A DNA stretch of 64,000 nucleotides from Pseudomonadota bacterium. GTDB lineage: Bacteria > Desulfobacterota > Desulfovibrionia > Desulfovibrionales > Desulfomicrobiaceae. The stretch is taken from the NCBI GenBank assembly GCA_018902545.1, contig JAHIQM010000013.1:50484-114483 (forward strand), written 5' to 3'. Below, piece after piece: positions 1-8,350 of this stretch (position 1 is its first letter; each line of letters starts with the position of its first letter). The notes below the pieces were generated by a model, which ran no database searches, had not been told where the DNA came from, and saw only the letters and a list, made by a program, of their open reading frames with translations. The translations under genes and the position numbers were made by a program.

Positions 1-393
1 AAGCCGCGTCCTTTTGATTTTCTGGACGAACTGTACCGGCCTTTGAAATTTCATGAGACCGAACTCGAAGAGGTCGCGGACGGCTGGCTGGATCGCTGCT
101 CCGGGCTGGTCTGGGGCCCGGTCTCACCCTGGCCCATGACCTGGGACGAGGGCATGGCCTCCGTGGTCGATGATTGGCGGATGCCCACGGTGGAGGAGGT
201 TGTCTCCTTGCTGCGACCCGGGCAGGGGTTGGGAGAATTCTGCCACGAGCCCTTTGGAGACAGGTATTTGTGGGTCTGGACAGGGGACAGGCGCAGCTAT
301 ACATCGGCCTGGTTCGTCGACGTGGGAGGGGGCGCGGTGCTGGCTCAGGATCGGAGTTGCCGGTTTCATGTGCGGCTGGTGCGGTCTGCTTGA
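1..393 (+). CDS. DUF1566-like protein, 3' part only
   Basis: The reading frame is open from the first base, so the gene begins upstream of the window; about 130 C-terminal residues are visible. Residues matching a DUF1566/Lcl C-terminal type domain are seen: a Trp-rich opening (GPVSPWPMTWDEGMA), a W-R-x-P-T-x-E-E segment, a YLWVWTGD strand and a closing FHVRLVRS strand. Such domains are usually found in secreted or surface proteins of unknown function. A TTG at 43 could act as a start but has no clear ribosome-binding site, so a truncated longer gene is more likely. The family call is from motif resemblance only. Confidence 0.6.
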   Translation, partial: KPRPFDFLDELYRPLKFHETELEEVADGWLDRCSGLVWGPVSPWPMTWDEGMASVVDDWRMPTVEEVVSLLRPGQGLGEFCHEPFGDRYLWVWTGDRRSYTSAWFVDVGGGAVLAQDRSCRFHVRLVRSA

Positions 394-415
394 AGACAGG
401 GGGGCCGGGGCGGTC

Positions 416-522
416 ACGTCCCGTAGGGGCAGGCCTATGTGCCTGCCCAATCTCGGTGGTTGGCCAGGGCGGTCACGTTGGGCCGAAGAAGGGCGGGCAC
501 GCAGGGCCGCCCCTACGTGTCG
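416..522. repeat. MITE-like inverted-repeat element
   Basis: The arm CGTAGGGGC (422-430) is matched by GCCCCTACG (509-517). Between them are a GGGCAGGC/GCCTGCCC hairpin (427-448) and a second copy of GGGCGGTCACGT, first seen just before the left arm. No reading frame in this gap looks genuine. Such nested palindromes are typical of small dispersed noncoding repeats; the mobile origin is inferred. Confidence 0.4.
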
Positions 523-605
523 TTGATGCGATGATTTGATTCCAGGCCGATGGATGTTGGGGCGAAAAATTTTTCGCCCATCAGGAAATTTAAAGACAGC
601 AGGGG

Positions 606-1253
606 ATGCGCGTGGACAGTGGTTTTTTGCAGGTTTTTGCGGTGGGGGTGGCCGTGGCGGTGGCGCCGGGGCCGGATTTTTTCATGGTGCTGCGCAACAG
701 CCTGTCCCGCGGGCGTCTGGCCGGGGTGATGACCGCCCTTGGCATCGGGTCCGCCCTGGTCGTGCATGTGCTGTATTCCGTGCTCGGTCTTGCGCTGGTC
801 ATCGCTTCCAGTCCGGCCGTGTTCGGACTGATCCGCATCTGCGGAGCCCTGTATCTGATCTCCATCGCGGCGCGGTGTCTGTTCGGCAAAAAGGCGGCCA
901 TGCCGGAAACGTGCGTTCAGGCCGGGCATATGGATGCAACGGACTCACCCCTGCGCGGCTGGCGGGAAGGGTTCTGGTGCAACCTCTTGAACCCCAAGGC
1001 CGCCCTCTTTTTCCTGAGCATCTTTTCCCAGTTCATGACCCCCGATACTCCGAGCTACCTGCGCTGGGTCTATGGGGCCGAGGTCATTGTCATCGTCACG
1101 GTGTGGTTCGTGCTCCTGGCCCTCTTTTTGTCCACGGGTCGCATGCGCAGCATGTACGCGGGAGTGGCGCGATGGATCGACGGAGGCGTGGGCGTGATTT
1201 TTGGCGGGGTCGGGTGCTCGATTCTGGTGCAGGAGGCGCGGCGGGTGTTCTGA
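606..1253 (+). CDS. LysE/RhtB family amino-acid exporter
   Basis: This is an integral membrane protein of about 215 residues, the usual LysE/RhtB length. These proteins export amino acids or similar small metabolites across the inner membrane. The family signature near the N-terminus (AVAPGPDFFMVLRNSLSRGR) is present, followed by a glycine-rich helix, the GWREGFWCNLLNPKAALFF segment that typically starts the second half, and about six hydrophobic segments in all. The ATG at 606 touches the AGGGG stretch directly; the in-frame GTG at 612 is spaced 6 bases from it and may be the real start. The gene stands alone and is closed by a strong hairpin. Confidence 0.88.
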   Translation: MRVDSGFLQVFAVGVAVAVAPGPDFFMVLRNSLSRGRLAGVMTALGIGSALVVHVLYSVLGLALVIASSPAVFGLIRICGALYLISIAARCLFGKKAAMPETCVQAGHMDATDSPLRGWREGFWCNLLNPKAALFFLSIFSQFMTPDTPSYLRWVYGAEVIVIVTVWFVLLALFLSTGRMRSMYAGVARWIDGGVGVIFGGVGCSILVQEARRVF

Positions 1254-1289
1254 AGGCCGAGTCCAGGGCTGTTCGAAGATTCAGAGAGT

Positions 1290-1330
1290 GGGCGGCATGG
1301 CGGTGATTCGCCATGCCGCCCGTTTTGTTA
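1290..1330 (+). terminator. Rho-independent terminator of the LysE gene
   Basis: A perfect 13-bp stem (GGGCGGCATGGCG at 1290-1302, complement at 1309-1321) with a 6-base loop is followed by GTTTTGTTATTT on the plus strand. The minus-strand flank has no T-run, so it mainly serves the plus-strand gene. Confidence 0.8.
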
Positions 1331-3481
1331 TTTGGCCTTTCTCTCTCTTCTTTTGGCGTGCAGGATGGGCTCAGTGTAGCCGCTCGGCTGCTCGCGGCCT
1401 TTGAAGATCAGGTCGCAGGCGGCCTGGAATGCTATGCTGGCGTCGAAATCCGGGGCCATGGGGCGATAGGAGGGGTCTGCTTCGTTCTGGCGATCCACCA
1501 CTGCGGCCATGCGCTCCAGGGTGGCCCGGATCTGCTCCATGGTGCACAGGCCATGGTGCAGCCAATTGGCGATGTACTGGCTGGAGATGCGCAGGGTGGC
1601 GCGATCTTCCATCAGCCCCACATCCGTTACGTCCGGCACCTTGGAACAGCCGATGCCCTGGTCGATCCAGCGCACCACATAGCCGAGGATGCCCTGACAG
1701 TTGTTGTCCAGTTCGCGCTGGATTTCCTCTGCCGACAGGGAATGTTCAAGCAGGGGCAGGGTCACGAGGTCATCCAGATTGGCCCGCTTCCTGCCCTGCA
1801 GTTCGGCCTGGCGGGCAAAGACATCCACCTCGTGGTAATGCATGGCGTGCAGGGTCGCCGCCGTGGGCGACGGCACCCATGCGCAGTTGGCCCCGGCCAG
1901 CGGGTGCCCCTGCTTTGTTTCGACCATCTGTCTCATGCGGTCGGGCATGGCCCACATGCCCTTGCCGATCTGGGCCTTGCCTGAAAATCCGCAGGCCAGG
2001 CCCGTGTCCACGTTCCAATCCTCATAGGACAGAATCCAGCTGGCGTTCTTCATGGTCGCCTTGGGCACCATGGGACCCGCTTCCATGCTGGTGTGGATCT
2101 CGTCGCCGGTGCGGTCCAGGAAGCCGGTATTGATGAAGATGATGCGATCCTTGGCCACGCGGATGCATTCGGCCAGATTGACCGAAGTGCGGCGTTCCTC
2201 GTCCATGATTCCGATCTTCATGGTGTGGCGGGGGAGGTTCAGGGCGTCCTCCACGCGATCAAAGAGATCGCAGGCAAAGGTGACTTCCTCCGGACCGTGC
2301 ATCTTGGGTTTGACGATGTAGATGCTGTCCGCGCGGCTGTTGCGCAGGAAGCCGAGTCCTTTGAGATCATGCATGGCCACCAGTCCGGTGACCATGGCGT
2401 CGAGGATGCCTTCAAAGACTTCGTCGTGGCCCAGCAGCACCGCGTCCGTGGTCATGAGATGCCCCACGTTGCGCACCAGCAGCAGACTGCGGCCCGGCAG
2501 GGTAAGGACGGAGCCGTCGGGCGCGGTGTAGGTGCGGTCCTGATTCAGGCTGCGGCTGACGGTTTTTCCGCCTTTGGGAAAGGAGGCCCGCAGGTCGCCG
2601 CGCAGGAGTCCGAGCCAGTTGGCGTAGGTCTGGGCCTTGTCCTCCCCGTCCACGGCGGCGATGGAGTCCTCGAAATCGACGATGGTCGTCATGGCCGATT
2701 CCAGCACCACGTCCTTGACGCCTGCGGGATGGGCCTTGCCTACAGGATGGGTGCGGTCGAAATGCAGTTCGATATGCAAGCCGTTGTTTCTGAACAGGAG
2801 AACATCGGGGGAGAAACCGGCAAAGGCTTCGGGGAGTTGCAGCGCGGTCACGCCGTCAGAAAGATGGATTTCGACGCTCCCGCCCTTGTCCTTGCGCACC
2901 AGACGGTACTCTTGCACATCACGGTGGCTGCCCCTGGCCAGGGGCAAGGCCTTGTCCAGGAAGCGGGATGCAAATTCCATGACCCTGGCCCCGCGCACGG
3001 GGTTGTATGCTCCGTCCCGCGTCGCACCATCGTCCTCGGGCAGCACATCCGTTCCGTACAGAGCGTCGTAAAGACTGCCCCAGCGGGCGTTGGCCGCGTT
3101 CAGAGCGTAGCGGGCGTTGGTGGCCGGGACCACCAGTTGCGGCCCGGCGATGGAGGAGATCTCAGGATCAACTCCGGAAGTTTCGATGGAGAAGGGCAGG
3201 CCTACGGGCACGATATAACCGATCTCCCGCAGAAACTGCTCATAAGCGACGGCGTCATGAGGCCTGCCCTTGTGCCGCTTGTGCCACGAATCGATGGTGT
3301 CCTGCATGTACTGGCGCTTGGCCAGCAACTCGCGGTTGCGCGGTGACAGGTCGTGCAGAATTTTTTCCAGGGCGGCCCAGAATGCCGTATTCGTCACGCC
3401 GGTTCCGGGCGTGGCTTTTTCGTGTATCAGATCATACAGAGGCTTTGCGACGTGCAATCCGCCGACAGGAACGTAAGTCAT
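1328..3481 (-). CDS. glcB: malate synthase G
   Basis: This 717-residue protein has the length of monomeric malate synthase G (about 720), which condenses glyoxylate with acetyl-CoA to malate in the cytoplasm. Family segments seen include [20 protein letters not shown], a [16 protein letters not shown] segment, [53 protein letters not shown] and [11 protein letters not shown]. The ATG follows a Shine-Dalgarno-like AAGGAG. No isocitrate lyase or glycolate oxidase gene is next to it, so the glyoxylate source is not shown by the neighbourhood. It is transcribed alone, with a short divergent region to the yjbQ-like gene. Confidence 0.96.
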   Translation of the reverse strand: MTYVPVGGLHVAKPLYDLIHEKATPGTGVTNTAFWAALEKILHDLSPRNRELLAKRQYMQDTIDSWHKRHKGRPHDAVAYEQFLREIGYIVPVGLPFSIETSGVDPEISSIAGPQLVVPATNARYALNAANARWGSLYDALYGTDVLPEDDGATRDGAYNPVRGARVMEFASRFLDKALPLARGSHRDVQEYRLVRKDKGGSVEIHLSDGVTALQLPEAFAGFSPDVLLFRNNGLHIELHFDRTHPVGKAHPAGVKDVVLESAMTTIVDFEDSIAAVDGEDKAQTYANWLGLLRGDLRASFPKGGKTVSRSLNQDRTYTAPDGSVLTLPGRSLLLVRNVGHLMTTDAVLLGHDEVFEGILDAMVTGLVAMHDLKGLGFLRNSRADSIYIVKPKMHGPEEVTFACDLFDRVEDALNLPRHTMKIGIMDEERRTSVNLAECIRVAKDRIIFINTGFLDRTGDEIHTSMEAGPMVPKATMKNASWILSYEDWNVDTGLACGFSGKAQIGKGMWAMPDRMRQMVETKQGHPLAGANCAWVPSPTAATLHAMHYHEVDVFARQAELQGRKRANLDDLVTLPLLEHSLSAEEIQRELDNNCQGILGYVVRWIDQGIGCSKVPDVTDVGLMEDRATLRISSQYIANWLHHGLCTMEQIRATLERMAAVVDRQNEADPSYRPMAPDFDASIAFQAACDLIFKGREQPSGYTEPILHAKRRERKAK

Positions 3482-3705
3482 GGGCTGCTCCTTAGTTTAT
3501 ATGGAAATTGGTCCTACCAATATCAGGGAGCAGGCTTTGGGTCAACGATGATCCGCAAGATCGCGGGTCCGCAAGACAGGCTTCCTGAACGCGTGTTTCC
3601 AGGGAGTTGGCAAGATTCTTTCATATTCAGCGCAGTATTCGCCCCGGCCGTGCCTGGATTATGGCGGCGGTGGCCGGAAACGGATCGAACAACACGGAGG
3701 AAATC

Positions 3706-4122
3706 ATGAAAAGCTATCGTAAAGAACTCTGGTTCCAGGTGCCCACGCGCCGAGCCTTCATCAACATCACGGGCGATGTCGAACAATGTCTGGCCGAAAG
3801 CGGGATCAGTGAAGGGCTGGTGCTTGTCAACGCCATGCACATCACCGCCTCGGTTTTCATCAACGACGACGAGTCCGGCCTGCATCACGACTATGAAAAA
3901 TGGCTGGAAAAGCTGGCGCCCCACGAGCCTGTCTCCCAGTATCGTCACAACGTGGGCGAGGACAACGCCGATGCGCACATGAAACGCCAGATCATGGGCC
4001 GCGAGGTGGTTGTGGCCGTGACCGGGGGGCGGCTCGATTTCGGGACCTGGGAGCGGATATTCTACGGGGAGTTCGACGGGCGCAGGAAGAAGCGCGTGCT
4101 GGTCAAGATCATCGGAGAATGA
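3706..4122 (+). CDS. YjbQ/UPF0047 family protein
   Basis: This 138-residue protein carries the UPF0047/YjbQ signatures: [20 protein letters not shown], a central [12 protein letters not shown] segment, the histidine-rich YRHN...ED(N)[11 protein letters not shown] stretch and a [19 protein letters not shown] ending. Members bind a metal through conserved histidines, and weak thiamine-phosphate synthase activity has been reported for the family; the physiological role is unsettled. The start was put at the ATG at 3706 because GGAGG lies six bases upstream; an upstream in-frame ATG at 3607 lacks a site and adds non-conserved sequence. It is a single gene closed by a hairpin. Confidence 0.9.
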   Translation: MKSYRKELWFQVPTRRAFINITGDVEQCLAESGISEGLVLVNAMHITASVFINDDESGLHHDYEKWLEKLAPHEPVSQYRHNVGEDNADAHMKRQIMGREVVVAVTGGRLDFGTWERIFYGEFDGRRKKRVLVKIIGE

Positions 4123-4146
4123 GTCTGCATTGCGCTTGCGCAGCAC

Positions 4147-4184
4147 AAAACGCCTTCCGCATCACAATGCTGAAGGCGTTCTGT
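4147..4184. terminator. Hairpin terminator between convergent genes
   Basis: AACGCCTTC (4149-4157) pairs with GAAGGCGTT (4172-4180). On the minus strand the stem is followed by TTTT, so it fits termination of the SOD gene; on the plus strand the flank CTGTCGTTT is weaker. It is probably bidirectional. Confidence 0.65.
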
Positions 4185-4203
4185 CGTTTGCGGAGGGTGA
4201 AAA

Positions 4204-4914
4204 TCAGCCCAGGTTTTTGGCCGCGAACTCCCAGTTGATCAGCTTCTCCTGCACGGCCTTGACGTAGTCGGCGCGGCGGTTCTGGTAGTCCAGGTAATAG
4301 GCGTGTTCCCAGACATCGATGGTCAGCAGTGGTTTTAGGCCGCTGGTGATGGGTGTATCCGCGTTCATGGTGTTCATGACCTTGAGTTTGTCGCCATCAG
4401 ACACCAGCCAGGCCCATCCGCTGGCGAAACGTCCGACGGCGGCGGCGCTCAGTTCCTTCATGCACGTGTCCAGATCGCCGAAGGAATCGTTGATCTTGTT
4501 TTTCAGATCGGAGGGTGGCGTCCCTCCGCCCTTGGGGGAAAGGCTCTGCCAGTAAAAGGAGTGGTTCCAGGTCTGGGCGGCATTATTGAAGATGGCGGTC
4601 TTGTCCGCTTTGCCGCTGGTTTCGGTGATGATCTTTTCCAGCGGCATGTCCGCGAATTCACTGCCCGCGATGAGTTTGTTCAGGTTGTCTAGGTAGCCCT
4701 TGTGGTGCTTGCCGTAATGAAAGCCGATGGTCTTGGCTGAAATGACGGGTTCAAGGGCATTTTCCGCATAGGGCAGGGCACCGAGTTCAATGGGCGCGGA
4801 CCAGGCGAGGCCGCGCAGCCCGCCCAGAGTAAAGAGGAGGGCGGCGCTGGAAGTGGCTGCCAGAAATTTTCGGCGACTCAGACCGCGCGAAGGTTCCAGA
4901 GGAGAATTGTTCAT
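4204..4914 (-). CDS. sodB: Tat-exported Fe superoxide dismutase
   Basis: Iron superoxide dismutase, predicted to detoxify superoxide in the periplasm. The N-terminus holds a twin-arginine signal ([20 protein letters not shown]) ending near residue 40 before the mature start [19 protein letters not shown]. Metal-ligand regions are intact: His in [14 protein letters not shown], His in [11 protein letters not shown], and Asp/His in [13 protein letters not shown]. The AAQxWNHxFYW form is typical of Fe rather than Mn enzymes. Most bacterial FeSODs are cytoplasmic; a Tat-exported form is known from Desulfovibrio, where it protects oxygen-sensitive periplasmic hydrogenases and cytochromes. GAGG precedes the ATG. 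It is a single-gene unit. Confidence 0.93.
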   Translation of the reverse strand: MNNSPLEPSRGLSRRKFLAATSSAALLFTLGGLRGLAWSAPIELGALPYAENALEPVISAKTIGFHYGKHHKGYLDNLNKLIAGSEFADMPLEKIITETSGKADKTAIFNNAAQTWNHSFYWQSLSPKGGGTPPSDLKNKINDSFGDLDTCMKELSAAAVGRFASGWAWLVSDGDKLKVMNTMNADTPITSGLKPLLTIDVWEHAYYLDYQNRRADYVKAVQEKLINWEFAAKNLG

Positions 4915-5121
4915 GGCTGTACCTCGGATGTGGGTGACGTTTCGGACAAATTGTGTGAATTTCGGATGCCGTGGGAAGCACTGTCTGCATTTCTGCCAGC
5001 ACGTCTTCCGGGTGCGAGTTCACGGAATACTTTCTTTGCCCGTATCGTGTTTTGAAGGCTCAAGGCAAGCGGGATTGAAATTTATATCGGTCGGAGTAAG
5101 CGGATTGGGCCTTGAAATGCG

Positions 5122-5144
5122 AATGGCCGCGCGAGGCGGCCATT
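5122..5144 (-). terminator. Hairpin downstream of DUF445 gene
   Basis: A 9-bp stem AATGGCCGC/GCGGCCATT with a 5-base loop lies 25 bases after the DUF445 stop on the minus strand. The 3' flank (CGCATTTCAAGG) has only a short T-run, so strength is doubtful. The rest of the 254-base gap up to the SOD start shows nothing else clear. Confidence 0.45.
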
Positions 5145-5168
5145 GCAGAGTAGGGCAAGGTGGGGAGG

Positions 5169-5765
5169 CTAGAAGAAAATCAGCCCCTGGATAAGTCCTA
5201 TCGTTGCTCCCAGCACCGCTCCCACCACTTCGATAAACCTGAATTCCCTGGCCATGATGGACATGAGCAGGACTTCAAGTCGCTCCATGGACAGGTTTTC
5301 GATCTTCTCCTGAAGGAGTTTCCTGAAATCCAGGGTGTTTTTCAGTTCACCGGCCGCTGTTTCCAGCAGACCCGGCACGATGCGGTCTAACTCCTTGTCC
5401 AGCAGGCCTTTGATCTTATTCAGCATGGGGCCGTCCAGGAACATGGCGACCATGGGGTTCAGGGCCCCAAGTCGCTTGGACAGGAATTCGGTAAACCCTT
5501 CCTGGATCTTGTCCTTGAGTTTGGCCGCGAATTCCGGGCGGTGCATAACGCTCTGGATGTCGTCGTGGGACAGCAGTTCGCCTTCGATGACGGCGGCCAG
5601 GTTCATGGCCAGGGCTTTCTGGCGCTTGGGGAAGATGCCTTGCACCGTCAGGCTGCCGATCTGCACCGGACGGCGTGGGTGGAAGAGCATCTTGATGGCG
5701 ATGAAATTGGTGATCCAGCCGATAAAGGCGCAGATCACGACTGAAAAGCACAGCTTTAAAAGCAT
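5169..5765 (-). CDS. DUF445 family membrane protein
   Basis: A 198-residue protein of the DUF445 family, function unknown. The diagnostic N-terminal stretch is present: one membrane helix reading into GWITNFIAIKMLFHPRRP, followed by GIFPKRQKALAMNLA. The middle is amphipathic and helical, and a second hydrophobic helix closes the protein (VVGAVLGATIGLIQGLIFF). The topology therefore has both termini at or in the inner membrane with a helical domain between. GGAG lies before the ATG. The following minus-strand genes look functionally unrelated, so no operon partner is evident. Confidence 0.86.
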   Translation of the reverse strand: MLLKLCFSVVICAFIGWITNFIAIKMLFHPRRPVQIGSLTVQGIFPKRQKALAMNLAAVIEGELLSHDDIQSVMHRPEFAAKLKDKIQEGFTEFLSKRLGALNPMVAMFLDGPMLNKIKGLLDKELDRIVPGLLETAAGELKNTLDFRKLLQEKIENLSMERLEVLLMSIMAREFRFIEVVGAVLGATIGLIQGLIFF

Positions 5766-5813
5766 GAAAATCTCCGGCTCGGGAACTCTTTTCTCCGCGC
5801 GCGTAGCGCGTCC

Positions 5814-6257
5814 CTATTCCTCGCTGGATGGATCCTGCTGGTCCATGGTGCGGGGGATGTCGCTTCTGAGCGTGGCCTTGATCTGCGCGGTGAAGGCCCC
5901 CAGGCCTTGGATCTGGATGCCGTCGAGCATTTCGGATTCCGATTCGATCTTGGAGCACTCCTTGGCGCTGGACCAGATGAGGTGGATGCCTGCAGTCTGC
6001 TTCACGCCTTTTGCGTTGGCCAGTTCGATGACGGCCATGGCGTTGGAGCGACGGACCTGCTTCTTGACCTGGGCGGGCAGGGCCGGGACCTTGAGCAGGT
6101 CGTTTTTGGACAAAAAAATGTAAGTCAGGGTCATGCTCGGGCTGGACATGGCCTGGTTGCGAAAGCCGCTGTCCACGCTTACACTCTGCTCCTGGGCGGA
6201 TTTTATCATGTGGAACAGGTCACCGGCGATGCTCTGGGCGTAGTTCTTTTCAGTCAT
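5814..6257 (-). CDS. hypothetical protein, 147 aa
   Basis: I do not recognise the family. The protein is soluble, with no signal peptide or membrane segment. It begins MTEKNYAQSIAGDLFHMIKS, has a central hydrophobic strand (SMTLTYIFLSKNDLL) and a strand with three hydrophobic residues before a conserved-looking GIHLIWSSAKECSK, then an acidic Ser/Glu-rich end. The start at 6257 has AGG nearby; a longer frame to 6290 adds only a Pro/Arg tail without a site. It lies between the DUF445 gene and the MIF-like gene on the same strand, separated by about 50 and 90 bases, so co-transcription is possible. Confidence 0.65.
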   Translation of the reverse strand: MTEKNYAQSIAGDLFHMIKSAQEQSVSVDSGFRNQAMSSPSMTLTYIFLSKNDLLKVPALPAQVKKQVRRSNAMAVIELANAKGVKQTAGIHLIWSSAKECSKIESESEMLDGIQIQGLGAFTAQIKATLRSDIPRTMDQQDPSSEE

Positions 6258-6346
6258 GGATACCTCGCGTTGGATGGGGCCGGGCACCAAACGTCCCGGC
6301 GCCCGGCTCCTTTACACGAGGCAACTGCGTCAGGCAAGACGCCGGA

Positions 6347-6688
6347 TCAGGCGAAGGTCCGGCCGTCCCAGGCCCACTTTCCGAGGTCCGCATCCATGAA
6401 GACGATGTAGACGCGTTGGCTTTCGATACCAAGTTCCACCTGCATCATTAGCGTCAATTCTTCGGCCAGCTTCCGGACCAGGTCGTCCTTGAGGCCCAGT
6501 GCGCGAAGCTCCACGTGTGCCACCGGTTCGTCGTTGCCCCCGAAAAACATGGGCGCTTCGTCTCTGATCATCACCATCATGTACGTTTCGGCTTTGCCAA
6601 GCTCTGTGCAGACGCAGTCGGAAAGGGTGCGCATGAGCTTGCTTTTGTCCAGCACACGCACGTTTGTCGTAAGTTCAAGGCAGGGCAT
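6347..6688 (-). CDS. MIF-like tautomerase family protein
   Basis: This 113-residue protein matches the macrophage migration inhibitory factor/phenylpyruvate tautomerase fold. It begins MPCLELTTNV, so Pro2 (the catalytic proline once Met is removed) is present, followed by the typical spacing to TYMMVMIRDEAPMFFGG and VAHVELRALG, and it ends with the strand RVYIVFMDADLGKWAWDGRTF. Members are homotrimers that tautomerise keto-enol substrates; the natural substrate in bacteria is usually unknown. A good AAAGGAG site precedes the ATG by five bases. The surrounding genes give no pathway hint. Confidence 0.85.
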   Translation of the reverse strand: MPCLELTTNVRVLDKSKLMRTLSDCVCTELGKAETYMMVMIRDEAPMFFGGNDEPVAHVELRALGLKDDLVRKLAEELTLMMQVELGIESQRVYIVFMDADLGKWAWDGRTFA

Positions 6689-6789
6689 GTTTTCTCCTTT
6701 AAGTTATTGCACCACCCAGAAGGTGCAGTCTTTGGCAAGATGGGTGACCTTTGTCAGGCGTTGGGCATGCCTTCCTCCTGCGTCCGGCC

Positions 6790-7740
6790 CTAGGCGTGGT
6801 TGCGCAATTTGAGTTCAATGGGGTGGGGCTTCAGGTAGGTCTGGTCCTGCAGATAGAATTCCTCGTACTTGAGCACATAATGATTGAGCAGGGTCACCGG
6901 GACAATGAGCGGCAGCACGCCGTGGGCGTACTGGTTGATCAGGTCGAGCAATTCCTGCTTTTCATCCGGAAGAAGGTCGTTCTTGAAGTAGCCCATGATG
7001 TGCTGCAGCACGTTGCGGTGCTTGGGCGGCGTGGCCTTCATGCGCATGGCGTTCATGAGGTATTCGTGGTAACTCTTGAAGAGTTGCTCTTTGGGCATAG
7101 CCTTGCCACCCGCCACCAGCCGCCCCATGGCCCGGTAGATTTCCGGGCTGTGGGCCAGGAGCTGGAGTTTGTGGCGGGTATGGAAGGTGACCAGATTGCC
7201 CAGGCTCTGGCCGCCCCTCAGCATGTCGCGGTAGCGGCGCAGCACGAAGATGCGATCGATGAAATTTTCTCGCAGGAGCACATCGTGCAGGCGACCCTCC
7301 TCCTCCACGGGCAGAAGGGGGAAGTGCTTCATGAACATGCTCGCGAAGATGCCGACAGACTGGCCGGCCAGATTACCCGACTCCGAATAGACCTTGACCC
7401 GCTCCATGCCGCTGGACGGTGATTTGCTTTTGAAGACGAAGCCGCACAGCCCCTCGCTTTCCAGTTCCGGCAGGCGTGCGGCGGCCCACTCCTGCATGCG
7501 CCGGGTGTGGTCAATGCCGGTTTTCTGGGTCAGCAGGCGCGGGGATTCGGGGTCGCCAACCAGACGCATGGCTTCGCGCGGAATGGGCAGGCCACACTCA
7601 ACCTCCGGACAGACCGGGACGTACTCCACGTATTCGCCCAGGGTCCGGGTCAGAAAGGGGTCGTGCTTGTGCCCCCCGTCGTAACGGACCTTGTCCCCGA
7701 GCAGGCAGCGGCTTATTCCCAGGCGGATAGGTCGGTTCAT
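6790..7740 (-). CDS. DUF523/DUF1722 two-domain protein
   Basis: A 316-residue fusion of two uncharacterised domains, an arrangement common in bacteria (YbgA-like). Residues 1 to about 150 are DUF523, with SRCLLGDKVRYDGGHK, the cysteine-bearing VCPEVECGLPIPREAMRL and GFVFKSKSPSSGMERVKVY. Residues from about 185 are DUF1722, with LVTFHTRHKLQLLAHSPE, a YRAMGRLV helix and the closing HGVLPLIVPVTLLNHYV. The clustered cysteines suggest metal or iron-sulfur binding. In other bacteria related proteins lie near photolyase or redox genes; here the downstream genes are a tautomerase and a hypothetical, so function stays open. AAGGAG supports the start. Confidence 0.88.
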   Translation of the reverse strand: MNRPIRLGISRCLLGDKVRYDGGHKHDPFLTRTLGEYVEYVPVCPEVECGLPIPREAMRLVGDPESPRLLTQKTGIDHTRRMQEWAAARLPELESEGLCGFVFKSKSPSSGMERVKVYSESGNLAGQSVGIFASMFMKHFPLLPVEEEGRLHDVLLRENFIDRIFVLRRYRDMLRGGQSLGNLVTFHTRHKLQLLAHSPEIYRAMGRLVAGGKAMPKEQLFKSYHEYLMNAMRMKATPPKHRNVLQHIMGYFKNDLLPDEKQELLDLINQYAHGVLPLIVPVTLLNHYVLKYEEFYLQDQTYLKPHPIELKLRNHA

Positions 7741-7861
7741 GATATTCTCCTTGCTGGAGGCGGCTGCCTCACCCCGAGGACGCTCCAGCCTTGATTCGAT
7801 TTTCGTAAAATATTCTCCAATTACCGCCCTTCTGTCCAGGATGAGGTGGTTTAAAATAATC

Positions 7862-8350
7862 TCATCCCAGCCCGATGTGGGTCAGCTGCTGGAAATTATT
7901 GACCAGCTGATAACTGTCGACTTTAAGCTCCATGACCGCGCTGTCCGGTGCGGCCGCGAAGGCGCTCAGGTTTGGATGCCTCTGCGAAAAAAGGGTCACC
8001 GCCTGATGCTTGCGCTCTGCGTCCAGTTCCGTGGCAAACGCCGTCACGGTCACGGCCTGGGCACTGACTGGGTCGGTTGGTTCGTTGCGCGCCGTGCTGA
8101 CCAGAAAGGACACGTTGGGGTTGGCGGTCATGTTGTCGAACTTCGTGGTCTGACGGGGCGTGACCACGATCAGGGTGCGCAGGTCTTGCGCGATCGCGAA
8201 AGCCATCTGGCTGCAGAGGGGAATGTCCATGAAGGAGGTGCACAGCACGCCTGCGCGCTGTCCGCCCAGGATTGTCTCCAAGGTCTTGCGCGCCTCGGCG
8301 TCGGCCAGGGTGGTTTCTTTTGAGTGCGGTTTGGTCATCAGATTCGACAT
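7862..8350 (-). CDS. PNPOx-like flavin-binding family protein
   Basis: This 162-residue protein resembles the pyridoxamine 5'-phosphate oxidase-like split-barrel family. The N-terminal helix (ARKTLETILGGQRAGVLCTS) leads into the barrel strand LCSQMAFAIAQDLRTLIVVTPRQTTKFDNMTANPNVSFLV, the usual family core, then a strand over AVTVTAFATEL. Such proteins bind FMN, F420 or haem; which one cannot be read here. Its start lies inside the end of the upstream gene (13-base overlap) with a strong AAGGAGGG site, so the two are one transcript and probably translationally coupled. Confidence 0.82.
   Translation of the reverse strand: MSNLMTKPHSKETTLADAEARKTLETILGGQRAGVLCTSFMDIPLCSQMAFAIAQDLRTLIVVTPRQTTKFDNMTANPNVSFLVSTARNEPTDPVSAQAVTVTAFATELDAERKHQAVTLFSQRHPNLSAFAAAPDSAVMELKVDSYQLVNNFQQLTHIGLG

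Noticed and set aside
2093..3346. Long plus-strand frame opposite malate synthase
   Set aside because: It is antisense to a conserved protein, lacks known motifs, and arises from GC-rich codon bias.
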